64,000 nt of DNA, taken from assembly GCA_038749025.1 (NCBI GenBank), contig JBCDIL010000008.1, positions 1 through 64,000 on the forward strand. Reading direction: 5' to 3'. Each line of letters starts with the position of its first letter. Positions within the stretch are counted from its first letter, which is position 1. Below are positions 1 to 8,985 of the stretch, one piece after another. Source of the DNA: JBCAXA01 sp038749025. GTDB taxonomy: Bacteria; Pseudomonadota; Gammaproteobacteria; Steroidobacterales; Woeseiaceae. Both the position numbers and the translations under genes were made by a program. Under the pieces are notes generated by a model. The model was not told the DNA's origin. It saw only the letters and a list, made by a program, of their open reading frames with translations, and made no database searches.

Positions 1-131
1 CTAGGTCGTGTCGACTGAATCCAGCCCTCTAGCAGCTCGCGATCAAGACTGGTTGTCGCGTCGAGTAAAAACAACACGTCGGTGTTAGCCGGCGCCGCAA
101 GCCATGGTGAATCACTGACCTCGTCCGTCAT
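1..131 (-). CDS. 5' end of an unrecognised gene, cut by the window edge
   Basis: An ATG at 131 opens a minus-strand frame that stays open for 43 codons to the edge of the window. Its ATG overlaps the TGA stop of the metallo-beta-lactamase gene (ATGA, 4 bp), so the two are probably translationally coupled. The visible N-terminus is acidic and then hydrophobic, with the stretch DVLFLLDATTSLDRELLEGW. There is no signal peptide. I do not recognise the family from so short a piece. The coupling is the main reason for calling it a gene. Confidence 0.5.
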   Translation of the reverse strand, partial: MTDEVSDSPWLAAPANTDVLFLLDATTSLDRELLEGWIQSTRP

Positions 132-1153
132 TCGTGGGCTGCGTGGTCCGGCTTAACCAAGACTGAAAAGCCATCGCCATCGTGTTCGTCTATTCCGTCA
201 ACGTGTCGCTCCGGACGACGCCCTGCTCGAATGTCGGCCAGTAATTTGGCCGCTCGCTCCAGGACCGCCGTGTCACGGACCGGTTCGTTGTGCCCTGGCA
301 GAATCAACGAGATAGTATCGACAAGTCCGGCGAGCCGCTCGAGACTCGCTTGGTACGCGGCGAGCCCGGCACCTTCGAAGTGCGTGTAGAGCGGTGCGGG
401 GTAGAACGTGTCGCCGGTAAACAAAATGCCATTGGTGCGGTCGATGAAGCACACGGAATCGTCGGTATGTCCGGGTGTGAGCAAAGTTTCGATCTCAATA
501 CCACCAAGGTCGAAACGCTCACCGTCCGCTAGATCGATCGGTGTCTGGTAAGCGCGAATCCGGTAGCCATCGCGAGTGACACCGGCCGGTAGTGGACGAG
601 CTAGCCACGCATCCCTTAGGTAGTCACTGACCTCGGCGTTGCTCGTGCCGCTAGCATGCTCAGTCGCGAATGCCGTCGTGCGGGCGTGTATGTCGTCGAA
701 GGCATGGTTACCACCCACGTGATCATAATGGGAGTGCGTGTTAACAACGGTGACGGGACGATTGGTGAGACGCGTGACCAATTGATCGATGTCGCCCACT
801 CCCAGTCCGGTATCGATCAGCAACGCGCGTTCGTTACCAACGACCAAGTAGGAGATAACCTCCTCGAACTGGCCGGGTTCGTGGATGGCGAACGTGCGTG
901 GGTTGATTCGGTAAACATCGAACCAACCGCCGGTCTTCGGAAGCGGCGTAAACGCTTGCCAGCCGGCCCGCGGCTGGGCGTCCCACCAGTGACCGGTTGA
1001 GCTGCCGCGGTCCGTCGAAACGGCATCGCTGGGGGATGCCTTATCCGCGCTGGTGGCGCAGCCGCTCACGCAAGCGGCAAGAATGGCTAGCCACAGCGCT
1101 ATACTCGGTCGTGTTGCCAGCGTCGATTGCGTCACGCCACCAGTGTAGCGCAT
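128..1153 (-). CDS. MBL-fold metallo-hydrolase, predicted lipoprotein
   Basis: Metallo-beta-lactamase-fold hydrolase of about 341 residues. It carries the zinc motif THSHYDHVGG (HxHxDH), then TPGHTDD, FTGDTF and LPGHNE, which supply the remaining family ligands. The substrate cannot be read from the sequence. The N-terminus has a hydrophobic segment ending in VSGC, a good lipobox with Cys at about residue 32, so the protein is probably a membrane-anchored periplasmic enzyme. The start at 1153 is preferred; an upstream in-frame start at 1171 adds six residues. It is divergent from the SYLF lipoprotein gene across about 38 bp and overlaps the next minus-strand gene by 4 bp. Confidence 0.85.
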   Translation of the reverse strand: MRYTGGVTQSTLATRPSIALWLAILAACVSGCATSADKASPSDAVSTDRGSSTGHWWDAQPRAGWQAFTPLPKTGGWFDVYRINPRTFAIHEPGQFEEVISYLVVGNERALLIDTGLGVGDIDQLVTRLTNRPVTVVNTHSHYDHVGGNHAFDDIHARTTAFATEHASGTSNAEVSDYLRDAWLARPLPAGVTRDGYRIRAYQTPIDLADGERFDLGGIEIETLLTPGHTDDSVCFIDRTNGILFTGDTFYPAPLYTHFEGAGLAAYQASLERLAGLVDTISLILPGHNEPVRDTAVLERAAKLLADIRAGRRPERHVDGIDEHDGDGFSVLVKPDHAAHE

Positions 1154-1191
1154 GCCGTGCGGTAACAGCATCCCAAGCCTGGAGAGTGCCG

Positions 1192-1755
1192 ATGTCGAAC
1201 GTTATGCGTGCTATTGCTGTGCTGATGGCTGTAGCGAGTCTTTTGGGGTGCGCCGCCGCCGGCTCGACCGTTGCTGAGCAACGGACAGCGACGGTTGCGA
1301 TGCGCACCGATGTATTGACTGAGTTGTATGCGCAAAAAGCCAGCGCCCGTAGCGAGATTGCCGCCGCGCCTGGCTACGCGGTCTTCTCGAACGCCAACAT
1401 CAACGTGGTGTTAGCGAGTGTTGGTGGTGGTTACGGTATCGTGCGCGATAACAGCACCGGCGCGGATACCTACATGCGGATGGGTGAGGTCGGTGTTGGC
1501 CTCGGTGCGGGTGTCAAAGACACCCGCTTGGTATTTGTCTTTCATGATCGCGAGACGATGAACGAGTTCGTCGAAAACGGCTGGTCGATCGGTGCCGGCG
1601 CTGATGCCGCGGCTAAAGCCAGTGATAAAGGGGCGGCCATTGGCGCTGAAGCGCTCGCTGACCAGGTTACGGTCTACCAACTGACCGAATCGGGTTTGGC
1701 GCTACAGGCGACCGTGAAAGGAACCCGCTATTGGCGAGATGATCGGCTAAACTAA
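1192..1755 (+). CDS. SYLF/YSC84-like lipoprotein
   Basis: A 187-residue protein. The ATG at 1192 follows a GGAGAG ribosome site, and the lipobox LLGC places Cys at residue 20. The mature part has the glycine-rich pattern of the bacterial SYLF (YSC84, lipid-binding) family: a SARSEIAAAPGYAVFSNANI segment, then GGGYGIV, GVGLGAG and a C-terminal YQLTESGLALQATVKGTRYW. The family is known for lipid binding; its role in bacteria is poorly defined. Outer-membrane anchoring is inferred from the lipobox. The open frame extends upstream of 1192, but that part has no signal sequence and overlaps the divergent MBL gene. Confidence 0.85.
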   Translation: MSNVMRAIAVLMAVASLLGCAAAGSTVAEQRTATVAMRTDVLTELYAQKASARSEIAAAPGYAVFSNANINVVLASVGGGYGIVRDNSTGADTYMRMGEVGVGLGAGVKDTRLVFVFHDRETMNEFVENGWSIGAGADAAAKASDKGAAIGAEALADQVTVYQLTESGLALQATVKGTRYWRDDRLN

Positions 1756-1786
1756 TCTCGGCGCAAGTGGCCTTGTTGTCGGAGAA

Positions 1787-2644
1787 ATGGTGACCAGTCC
1801 AGCGATTCGACGATCGGTGTTGTGGACGGTGTTTGCGATCGGTTGTCTGCTCTTTGCACTGAGCGACGTCGCCGATCGCGCGGCGGAGCGTTACGGTAGC
1901 GCAGCATTCCAGCGAACGCTGGTTACCTTTGCTGTCGCCCGCGCACTGAACGGCGTTATTTCGGTCGCCCAGGGTACCGAGGTGGCTGTCGAGCCCGGTG
2001 GCGTCGGTGTCAATTTCGGCGTCGGGCAAATTCTTGACCCGGTCAACGATCTTGTCGAACGGTTCAGCGGCATCATGTTGCTCGCCTCGTCATCGGCGGG
2101 ACTGCAGAACTTTCTATTGCCGATGGTTCGGTCGTATTACGCCAATATTGCACTCGCTGGCGCCATGCTGTTGTTCGTTATCACCGTGTGGTTGCCTTCG
2201 CCGCGTTTCGCGACAGCGCAGTTGTGGGCACGTAAAGCGTTTTTGTTGTTCGTGTTCGTACGCTTTGCTGTGCCGTTGCTTATCGTCGGCTCTAGCGTCT
2301 TGTTCGATACGTTTCTCGCGAAGGAGCAAGCCGCAGCCGTGGCCGCACTGCAGGCAACCAGCGACGAGATTGCCGCGATGAATGACGACAGTGCGCCAGT
2401 GGAAGAGCCGGAGGATACGTCGCTACTCGGGCGAATCGGCGCCGCTTTTGATGAGACCTTAGCGACGGTCAATGTCGCGGACCGAATGCAGCGCTTTCGC
2501 GATGCGCTATCGAATGCCAGCGAGCACATCATCAATTTGATCGTGATATTCGTTTTGCAGACCGTCGTGTTTCCGCTCGTTTTCGTTTGGTTGCTGGCAC
2601 AAGGATTGAAGATGTTAGCGGGCCGGATGGTCAGTCCAGAGTAG
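1787..2644 (+). CDS. Conserved-type inner membrane protein, unknown function
   Basis: A 285-residue protein I do not recognise. There is a hydrophobic N-terminal segment (about residues 9-26), a probable periplasmic or loop region with a glycine-rich GGVGVNFGVG stretch (about 70-80), then two or three membrane segments (about 120-140, 150-175) and a final one near 250-275. An acidic, Ala/Glu-rich stretch around 185-225 may be helical. It starts 31 bp after the SYLF gene, so co-transcription is likely. GGAG sits only a few bases before ATG 1787; GTG one codon downstream has better spacing and may be the real start. Confidence 0.7.
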   Translation: MVTSPAIRRSVLWTVFAIGCLLFALSDVADRAAERYGSAAFQRTLVTFAVARALNGVISVAQGTEVAVEPGGVGVNFGVGQILDPVNDLVERFSGIMLLASSSAGLQNFLLPMVRSYYANIALAGAMLLFVITVWLPSPRFATAQLWARKAFLLFVFVRFAVPLLIVGSSVLFDTFLAKEQAAAVAALQATSDEIAAMNDDSAPVEEPEDTSLLGRIGAAFDETLATVNVADRMQRFRDALSNASEHIINLIVIFVLQTVVFPLVFVWLLAQGLKMLAGRMVSPE

Positions 2645-2678
2645 CGCTACTGCCCTGTCAGTTTTCTAACAGCTGCGC

Positions 2679-2707
2679 AAAAAAAAGCGCCCTGCGGTGC
2701 AGGGCGC
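2679..2707 (-). terminator. Rho-independent terminator of the methyltransferase gene
   Basis: A perfect 9-bp GC-rich stem (2687-2695 with 2699-2707, loop of 3) is followed on the minus strand by eight T residues (the A-run at 2679-2686). The orientation fits the exported methyltransferase gene ending at 2850. The 140 bp between that stop and the hairpin holds no gene I can see. Confidence 0.8.
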
Positions 2708-2849
2708 CCAAGCGATGGTGGATCCTTGCCATGCGGCATACGGGTATGGGGGAGGTCCTCAGGAAAAACCCACCACGACTGAGCGGTACTCTCGATGGGG
2801 ACGCTGAGCGCCGCTCACGGTCGGGGTATCGGCAGGACCGGTAAGACCT

Positions 2850-3596
2850 TTAGGGTTTTCTGAACTTAAACGTAAACCGATCCGTTTGACCGGTTACGGC
2901 GTCATTGCCGACTTCAAGCGTCAGGTTATCTTGCGGTCGGTAGTGCAGATCTGACGCAGCGACGAACTCGAAGCCAATCGCCGTCAATTCAGCGATGACC
3001 GTCACCGGATCGATACGGCGCCGATTGTCGTTATTGATCGGCTCGTTGTGGCGTGCCGTGTGATCGACGACGCCGTAGATGCCACCGGATTTCAACGAAT
3101 CGAACACCGCTTTGTTCATCCAGTCGCGGGTTTTCTTATCGAAGTTATGGAGGTTGCGAAACGTCAGCACCATGTCGAGGTCTGTCACGTCGAACGTGAA
3201 TGCTGCAACGGCACTGTTCAATCGAAACGGACCGTTGCGTTCGAAGCTGACCTTAGGGTCGAGCACGGTAATACTGTCGAAACCCGGCTGGCCGCTCAGT
3301 CGCTCCGCGACGCGCCCGGCGCCTATCGCCAAGTACAGCTCACCGTTGTCATGCAATGCCGGTGCGAGTAATCGCGTGTACCAGCCACCTCCAGGGATAA
3401 TCTCGAGCACGCGCATGTCATCTTCAAGCCCGAAGAAGGTCAGTGTCTCAACCGGTAGCCGATTGGCGTCGCGGGCTGCATCTTCGGCGGGTCGTGACTC
3501 GGCGGCCATCGCGGCTTCAATATTAGCGGCGATCGGGTCGGCCTCAGCCGTGACGCTCAGGGCAAAGATCAATGCGGGTAGTAGTCGTAGCTTCAT
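2850..3596 (-). CDS. Exported class I SAM-dependent methyltransferase (COG4798-like)
   Basis: A 248-residue protein with a signal peptide (MKLRLLPALIFALSVTAEA) followed by a Rossmann methyltransferase domain. The SAM-binding motif I reads VLEIIPGGGWYT, and a second conserved region reads DMVLTFRNLHNF. Exported methyltransferases of this type form a known predicted family of unknown substrate; a periplasmic SAM enzyme is itself puzzling. It is divergent from the membrane-protein gene at 3671 across 74 bp and ends at a strong intrinsic terminator. Confidence 0.8.
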   Translation of the reverse strand: MKLRLLPALIFALSVTAEADPIAANIEAAMAAESRPAEDAARDANRLPVETLTFFGLEDDMRVLEIIPGGGWYTRLLAPALHDNGELYLAIGAGRVAERLSGQPGFDSITVLDPKVSFERNGPFRLNSAVAAFTFDVTDLDMVLTFRNLHNFDKKTRDWMNKAVFDSLKSGGIYGVVDHTARHNEPINNDNRRRIDPVTVIAELTAIGFEFVAASDLHYRPQDNLTLEVGNDAVTGQTDRFTFKFRKP

Positions 3597-3670
3597 GGCG
3601 TTCCTCGTAGCGTGATAGGCGGAGCAGCTATACAGGCGCTACGATACGCGTCGATTGTTACACTCGCCAG

Positions 3671-4294
3671 ATGCGTCGCACGTTCCCGTTGCCCATCCGC
3701 CTGACGGCTATCATCGTTGCCGCGCTTTGGACGGCGACGTATGTGTCGTTCTACCCGGTGCTAAACCTTTTGTGGACCTGCAACGTCGGCTTGTTGCTAG
3801 TGGCCGTTGGCATCGCTAGCAGCCACGCGGGGAGTCTGTCGATCGGTATGTTGGTGTCGTTAGTACCCGATCTGTTGTGGATCGTTGACGTGCTCAGCCG
3901 CCTAACAACCGGCGCGCATCTGTTCGGTGGGACCGAGTACATGTTTGACCCAGCGATTCCGTGGGGTATTCGGGCCTTATCGCTAGAACACGCGCTGCTG
4001 CCGTTGGTCGCTGTCGCCGCGCTCTGCGTTACCGGCTACGAACGTCGTGCCTGGTGGCTGGTATGGCCACTGATCGTTGCCGTGTACTACCTAAGCTACG
4101 CGTTCACGGATCCGTACTGGCAGGTCAATTGGGTCTGGGGCGTCTTCGCGCGTGACCAGACTTGGATGCCGGCGCTGGTCTATCCGTTTGTCGCGGCCAG
4201 CGTATTTTGGCTAGTGCTGGCCGGTTCGATGCACCTATTCGCCGTGCGTGTTTTCCCCGCTACGCGGCCGGGGCTGCCGCCACGCGCCGCATAG
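3671..4294 (+). CDS. Polytopic membrane protein of unknown function
   Basis: A 207-residue hydrophobic protein with about six membrane segments, rich in Trp and Tyr (for example DPYWQVNWVWGVFA near residue 140). There is no motif I can tie to a transporter or enzyme. The ATG at 3671 follows the divergent spacer directly and has no strong ribosome site. Its 3' end overlaps the convergent decarboxylase gene by 35 bp (4260-4294). Confidence 0.65.
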   Translation: MRRTFPLPIRLTAIIVAALWTATYVSFYPVLNLLWTCNVGLLLVAVGIASSHAGSLSIGMLVSLVPDLLWIVDVLSRLTTGAHLFGGTEYMFDPAIPWGIRALSLEHALLPLVAVAALCVTGYERRAWWLVWPLIVAVYYLSYAFTDPYWQVNWVWGVFARDQTWMPALVYPFVAASVFWLVLAGSMHLFAVRVFPATRPGLPPRAA

Positions 4295-5615
4295 CGTCGA
4301 TACTGCGTTCAACGTCGGCATCGGTCGTTGACCAATTACAGACACTGATGCGCATGGCGGTGCGGCCTTGCCAGCGTGTGATTCCGCACCAGCAGGTGCC
4401 CTCGGCTTGCAAGGCCGCAATCGTTTGCTCTGTCTGCTCGGCCGACCCGAACGCGACCAGTACCTGATTCATCGTGACCGGTGCGAGGATTTCGAACCCG
4501 GCTGCCGCCAAGCCGGCAGCGAAGCGTTGCGCTTGATCACAGTGACGGTCGACCATTTCAGCGACACCGTCACGCCCGAGAGACTTAAGCGCTGCCCAGA
4601 CATCGACACCGCGCGCTCGTCGCGATAATTCCGGGGTGTAGTCGGCGGGGTTTCGTTGGTCGTTCTCGGCCGGGAGGTACGCCGCCGAAATCGACATAGC
4701 CGCGCGCAGCGCAGCGCTATCCCGAACGAAAGCTACCCCTGAGTCGTACGGTACGTTCAACCATTTGTGCGCATCGGTAGCCCACGAATCGGCCTGCTCA
4801 AGGCCTGCCACGAGATGACGGCGATTGGCAGAGGCCTTCAGCCAAAGGCCGAACGCACCGTCAACATGGACCCAAACGTTGCGCCCGGCCGTGCGTTCAC
4901 AGATGGCGGCAATCGGGTCTGAGGCGCCGGTGTTGACGTTACCGACTTGGGTGCAGACGATGGTCGGGCCATCGATCGCGGGCAGTGCGTCAAGCTGCAT
5001 CGCCCCCGTGTCGTCCGTCGGAACCGCGACAACGCGGCTGCGACCGAGGCCGAGCATACCCAGCGATTTGGTTACCGACGGGTGGGTTTCGGTACCGGTG
5101 ATAACGGTGATCGCTGGTGCGCCGAATAGACCGTCGGCTTCAACGTCCCAGCCTGCGGTTTTCAGCACCGCGTGGCGTGCCGCCGCCAAAGCGGCGAAGT
5201 TCGCAACGGTAGCGCCCGTGATAAAACTCCCACCGCAGTCCGACGGCAGATCAAAGAGATCGATCAGCCAGCTGAGCGCGACCTGTTCCAGTGTCGACAT
5301 CACCGGCGTCGTAATCGTGCCGACGTTTTGATCCCAGGCGGTCGAGAGCCAATTCGTCGCGACAGTAATCGGTAGCGCACCACCGATAACGAATCCGAAG
5401 AAGCGCGGACCTGCCATCGCCATCGAACCGGGTGAGCCGATGCGGTCGAGTTGCTCGAGAATGGCGTGGTCGTCGCACCCGTGCGCAGGCAGCGATTCAA
5501 TGAATTCGGCGACGGTCCGGACGGCCGCTGGATCGGGCCGGACCGGTCGCTCAGCGACAGCGTCGAGGTAGGCGCACGCCTTGTACGCGGCGGTTTCGAG
5601 CAGCGAACGATTCAT
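4260..5615 (-). CDS. PLP-dependent amino acid decarboxylase (group II family)
   Basis: A 451-residue fold-type I PLP enzyme of the aromatic-amino-acid/glutamate decarboxylase superfamily. The PLP lysine lies in TDAHKWLNVPYDSG, preceded by WVHVDGAFG, where the Asp contacts the PLP nitrogen. Upstream are GSFITGATVANFAAL and ITGTETHPSVTKS, typical cofactor and substrate segments. The substrate cannot be assigned; the family includes aromatic amino acid, aspartate and related decarboxylases. ATG 5615 is preceded by GGGGGAA at good spacing. No transporter or pathway partner is adjacent. Confidence 0.85.
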   Translation of the reverse strand: MNRSLLETAAYKACAYLDAVAERPVRPDPAAVRTVAEFIESLPAHGCDDHAILEQLDRIGSPGSMAMAGPRFFGFVIGGALPITVATNWLSTAWDQNVGTITTPVMSTLEQVALSWLIDLFDLPSDCGGSFITGATVANFAALAAARHAVLKTAGWDVEADGLFGAPAITVITGTETHPSVTKSLGMLGLGRSRVVAVPTDDTGAMQLDALPAIDGPTIVCTQVGNVNTGASDPIAAICERTAGRNVWVHVDGAFGLWLKASANRRHLVAGLEQADSWATDAHKWLNVPYDSGVAFVRDSAALRAAMSISAAYLPAENDQRNPADYTPELSRRARGVDVWAALKSLGRDGVAEMVDRHCDQAQRFAAGLAAAGFEILAPVTMNQVLVAFGSAEQTEQTIAALQAEGTCWCGITRWQGRTAMRISVCNWSTTDADVERSIDAMRRVAAAPAA

Positions 5616-5803
5616 TAACTTATTCCCCCGTGGTCATCGCTAGTCTGCCGGTCAGGCGCGGGGGAAGCCAGCGTGTTGCGCGACTTAGGGGTCTAGGCGG
5701 GCGAGCGCGTCGTTGGCTATACCGTTGCGACGCTAATCGTCGATGACCAACACCAATATATGTTTTGGTTATAGGTATTGCGACGCCTAACGCAGAAACG
5801 CAC

Positions 5804-7954
5804 TTACGAGAGCCGCCAGCGATGGATTTTCCCGACCCAGTCCAGCAGCTTCTCCGGGGCGTTGGCGCGTTTCCACACCCCGGCGACAAATTTGTTCGCC
5901 TCGGCCATCGTCGGGTAAATGTGAATCGTACCGAGAATTTTGTTCAGTCCGAGGCCGTGTTTCATCGCGAGTACGTACTCGGCGATGATGTCACCCGCTT
6001 TGTAACCGACGATCGTCACACCGAGGATCTTGTCCTTACCCGGCACGGTGAGCACCTTTACGAATCCCTCGGTAGCATGATCGGCGATCGCTCGGTCTAG
6101 ATCGTCAAGATCGTAACGATGGACGTCATAGGCGATCCCTTGATCACGGGCTTCCTGTTCGCTTAAGCCAACCCGCGCGATTTCCGGGTCAGTGAACGTC
6201 GCCCATGGAATAACGCTGTAGTCCGCGGCGAATTTTCTCACAAAGCCGAATAACGAATTGACCGCAGCGAACCAGGCTTGGTGCGCGGCCGTATGAGTAA
6301 ACTGGTATGGCCCGGTAACATCGCCTACCGCGTAGATGTTCGGGAAGCGAGTCTGCAAAAACTCGTTCACGTCGAGCGTACCGTTGCGGCGAGTCTCTAG
6401 CTCGAGTGCGTCGAAGCCATACCCTTTGCTGCGCGGCTTGCGGCCAACCGCCATCAATACGACATCGAAGTCGAGTTGCTCCGCAGTCCCGTCCTCGGCT
6501 TCAACCGCCGCATATTGCCGATCGCCGTCACGGACGAAGCCGGTCGTTTTGAAGCGTGTCTTGATGGCGATCCCATCGCGACGAAAGACGTCCTCTAGCA
6601 AGGCCGATACCTCTTCGTCCTCACGCGGCACCAACCGTCCCGCCATATCCGTGATGGCGACCTCGGAGCCGAGTCGACGAAACGCCTGGGCGAGTTCGCA
6701 GCCAATCGGTCCGCCACCGACGACCAGCAGACGCTTCGGCAGCGACTTCAATTCCCAGACCGTATCGGACGTGACGTAATCGATATCGTTGAGCCCTGGA
6801 ATCGGCGGGACAAACGGCTCCGCGCCGGTGGCAAGAACAATGCTACGCGTCGTTAGCGTTTGACCATTCACCGTCACCGACCACGGCGAGGTGACCTCGG
6901 CGGCGCCCTGAATGACCTCTACGCCGAGGCCTTCGTAACGCTCTACGGAGTCATGCGGCTCGATCGCTTTGATCGTCGAGCGCACGTGATTCATCGCCTT
7001 TTCGAAATCGACATCGACCGGTCCTTCGATACCGAGACCGAAATGGTCAGCGTGGAGGATTTCGTGGCGCGCTTTAGCCGCCCGAATAAGCGCCTTACTC
7101 GGCACGCAGCCGGTGTTAAGGCAGTCGCCGCCCATCGCACCTTTTTCGATTAAGGTGGTTTTTGCCTTCACGGTAGCGCCAATGAGCGATGTCACGAGTC
7201 CGCCGGAACCGGCACCGATAACGATGACGTTTCGATCGAAAGTCGAGGGCTTTTGCGCGGCCCAAGGCGCGTAAGCTTTGTTTGCCGCGAGGCGGCGGCG
7301 GACACCGCCGACCACGAAATTCATGAACGCTCGCGCTATGAACGGCAGTAAGGCCAACAACGCGAAGGCAACGATAATGCTCGGTTTCAAAATGCCACTG
7401 ACCGACAGCGAATCGATCTGCCCTATTTCGGCGCCCGCGTTCACGTAGACAGAGGTTCCGGCCAACATTCCGAGTTGACTGGCGATGTAGAAAGCTGGCG
7501 TCGATAACTTTGTGAGACCCATCGCGAGGTTGATAACGAAGAACGGAATTACCGGTATCAATCGTAGGCTAAAGAGATAGAACGCCCCGTCTTTGTCGAT
7601 ACCGTCGTTGATTCGCTGCAAGTAGTTGCCAAATTTATTTTCGACCCAGTCACGGAGCAGCAGGCGCGACGATAAAAACGCCAGCGTTGCACCGATTGTC
7701 GATGCGAAGCTCGCCAGCACAAGACCGGTCTTAAGACCGAACACGGCTCCAGCAATCAGTGTCATTAATGCGGCGCCCGGTATCGACAACGCCGTAACGG
7801 CGACGTAGACGACAAAGTAGACCGCCAATGTCGTTGTAGGCTGTTCCGCGTACAGCGCTTGGTACGTCGCGGGTTGTAAATACTCGGCGCCGCCGAGCTG
7901 ATAAAACGCCACCAGGGCGGCGACGATAATGGCGACAATGACTAGTTTTTTCAT
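5804..7954 (-). CDS. TVP38/DedA-like membrane domain fused to an FAD disulfide-reductase-type oxidoreductase
   Basis: A 716-residue two-domain protein. Residues 1 to about 225 are a TVP38/TMEM64 (VTT, DedA-like) membrane domain with several helices and the segment FSLRLIPVIPFFVINLAMG. From about residue 240 follows a pyridine-nucleotide disulfide oxidoreductase: VIGAGSGG for FAD, GGDCLNTGCVPSK with the redox cysteine pair (about C278/C283), VVGGGPIGCE for NAD(P), and YAVGDVTG. Where lipoamide dehydrogenase has its catalytic HxHP, this protein reads HIYPTMAE, with Tyr in place of the second His. The C-terminal Cys pair of mercuric reductase is absent. The substrate is unknown; electron transfer at the membrane is an inference. 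The ATG at 7954 is preferred over a TTG 36 bp upstream. Confidence 0.85.
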   Translation of the reverse strand: MKKLVIVAIIVAALVAFYQLGGAEYLQPATYQALYAEQPTTTLAVYFVVYVAVTALSIPGAALMTLIAGAVFGLKTGLVLASFASTIGATLAFLSSRLLLRDWVENKFGNYLQRINDGIDKDGAFYLFSLRLIPVIPFFVINLAMGLTKLSTPAFYIASQLGMLAGTSVYVNAGAEIGQIDSLSVSGILKPSIIVAFALLALLPFIARAFMNFVVGGVRRRLAANKAYAPWAAQKPSTFDRNVIVIGAGSGGLVTSLIGATVKAKTTLIEKGAMGGDCLNTGCVPSKALIRAAKARHEILHADHFGLGIEGPVDVDFEKAMNHVRSTIKAIEPHDSVERYEGLGVEVIQGAAEVTSPWSVTVNGQTLTTRSIVLATGAEPFVPPIPGLNDIDYVTSDTVWELKSLPKRLLVVGGGPIGCELAQAFRRLGSEVAITDMAGRLVPREDEEVSALLEDVFRRDGIAIKTRFKTTGFVRDGDRQYAAVEAEDGTAEQLDFDVVLMAVGRKPRSKGYGFDALELETRRNGTLDVNEFLQTRFPNIYAVGDVTGPYQFTHTAAHQAWFAAVNSLFGFVRKFAADYSVIPWATFTDPEIARVGLSEQEARDQGIAYDVHRYDLDDLDRAIADHATEGFVKVLTVPGKDKILGVTIVGYKAGDIIAEYVLAMKHGLGLNKILGTIHIYPTMAEANKFVAGVWKRANAPEKLLDWVGKIHRWRLS

Positions 7955-8049
7955 GTTCGGCCCCAAGGCGGTGACGCGTTTGTTTACCAACGTACCGCTA
8001 TAGACCTAGCGGTTACGGTAAACATTACAGCAGGGGAGCCGAAGGCGTA

Positions 8050-8985
8050 CTATCGCGCGGCGTCGTGTTGCAGTAAGTCCTGCAGAGTTTGCGGTGGTTT
8101 GGAGGCCGTCCGGGTTGCCTCGCTGACGTGCACCGGTCGCGCAGCGCGATCAAACCAAATCCGTTCCTGACCGGTTCGGGGGCGTCGCGCAATGAGCCAC
8201 AACACGGTATCGACGCCCTCGCGGGTCGAGCGCAACAACGGGCCCAATATTCGCCTGAATGTCGGTAGCGACGTGGCTACGCCAGGTGTATCGGCCCAAC
8301 CGGGGTGGGCGACCAGAAACACGATGCCGTTGTCGCGGTGCCGCTCGCGCCACAAATCGGTGAGCACGACTTGGGCACGCTTGTGCAGTGCGTACTGGCG
8401 ATCGCCGTTAAAGTCTGCGGCTGTTGTCGCGTTTAACGCCTCCGGCAGCAGCGGTACGTTGTACATGCCACCCGATGACATCGAAACGACGAGGCTACCG
8501 GATTGCAGCACTCCGTTGGCGATTAAGGCTTCTGTTAATACGTAGTGGCCAAGTAAGTTGGTTGCGTACGCTTGCTCGAAGCCTTCGTCCGTTAGTGCGT
8601 GTTCGGTGGGCAGGATGCCTACGTTGTTGACCAAGACATCGATTTTTCGTCCGGCCAGCCGATCCGCTAACGCTCGTAGTGCGGCCATGTTGGCGCAATC
8701 GACACGTTCGAGCACAACCTCGCCACGGCCGCTCGTCGCCGTTGCAGCGAAGGCCTCCAGTTTGTCGCGGGAACGAGCAACGGCGATAACATCGGCGCCG
8801 CCGATTGCGCCGGCACGGGCAATTTCGGCACCGAGCCCGCCCGATGCGCCCGTCACTAACCACGTCTGGTCGCGGGCATCGAGCTTGAGCGGCTCGAACC
8901 CGAATCGTCGCACCCAGTAACCGATACGCGAAAAGCTCGGCAACTGGCGCAAGAAGAATGCGATGATAAGTTGTAGTGCTTTCAT
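8050..8985 (-). CDS. Short-chain dehydrogenase/reductase
   Basis: A 311-residue SDR with the cofactor motif TGASGGLGAEI, NNVG in the central strand, SMSSGG (catalytic Ser region) and YALHK (Tyr-x3-Lys). The first 40 residues form an extension with a hydrophobic start. Substrate unknown. The ATG overlaps the malate synthase stop as ATGA, so its translation is probably coupled to glcB. Arg rather than Asp after strand 2 (VARSRDK) suggests a preference for NADP. Confidence 0.85.
   Translation of the reverse strand: MKALQLIIAFFLRQLPSFSRIGYWVRRFGFEPLKLDARDQTWLVTGASGGLGAEIARAGAIGGADVIAVARSRDKLEAFAATATSGRGEVVLERVDCANMAALRALADRLAGRKIDVLVNNVGILPTEHALTDEGFEQAYATNLLGHYVLTEALIANGVLQSGSLVVSMSSGGMYNVPLLPEALNATTAADFNGDRQYALHKRAQVVLTDLWRERHRDNGIVFLVAHPGWADTPGVATSLPTFRRILGPLLRSTREGVDTVLWLIARRPRTGQERIWFDRAARPVHVSEATRTASKPPQTLQDLLQHDAAR

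Noticed and set aside
2710..2849. Small RNA in the gap after the exported methyltransferase gene
   Set aside because: Short palindromes such as TGAGCGCCGCTCA are present, but there is no promoter. The region reads as the 3' untranslated part leading to the terminator.
7994..8013. Terminator between the SDR and the TVP38-reductase genes
   Set aside because: A 7-bp stem (ACCGCTA/TAGCGGT) is present, but no T-tract follows on the minus strand.
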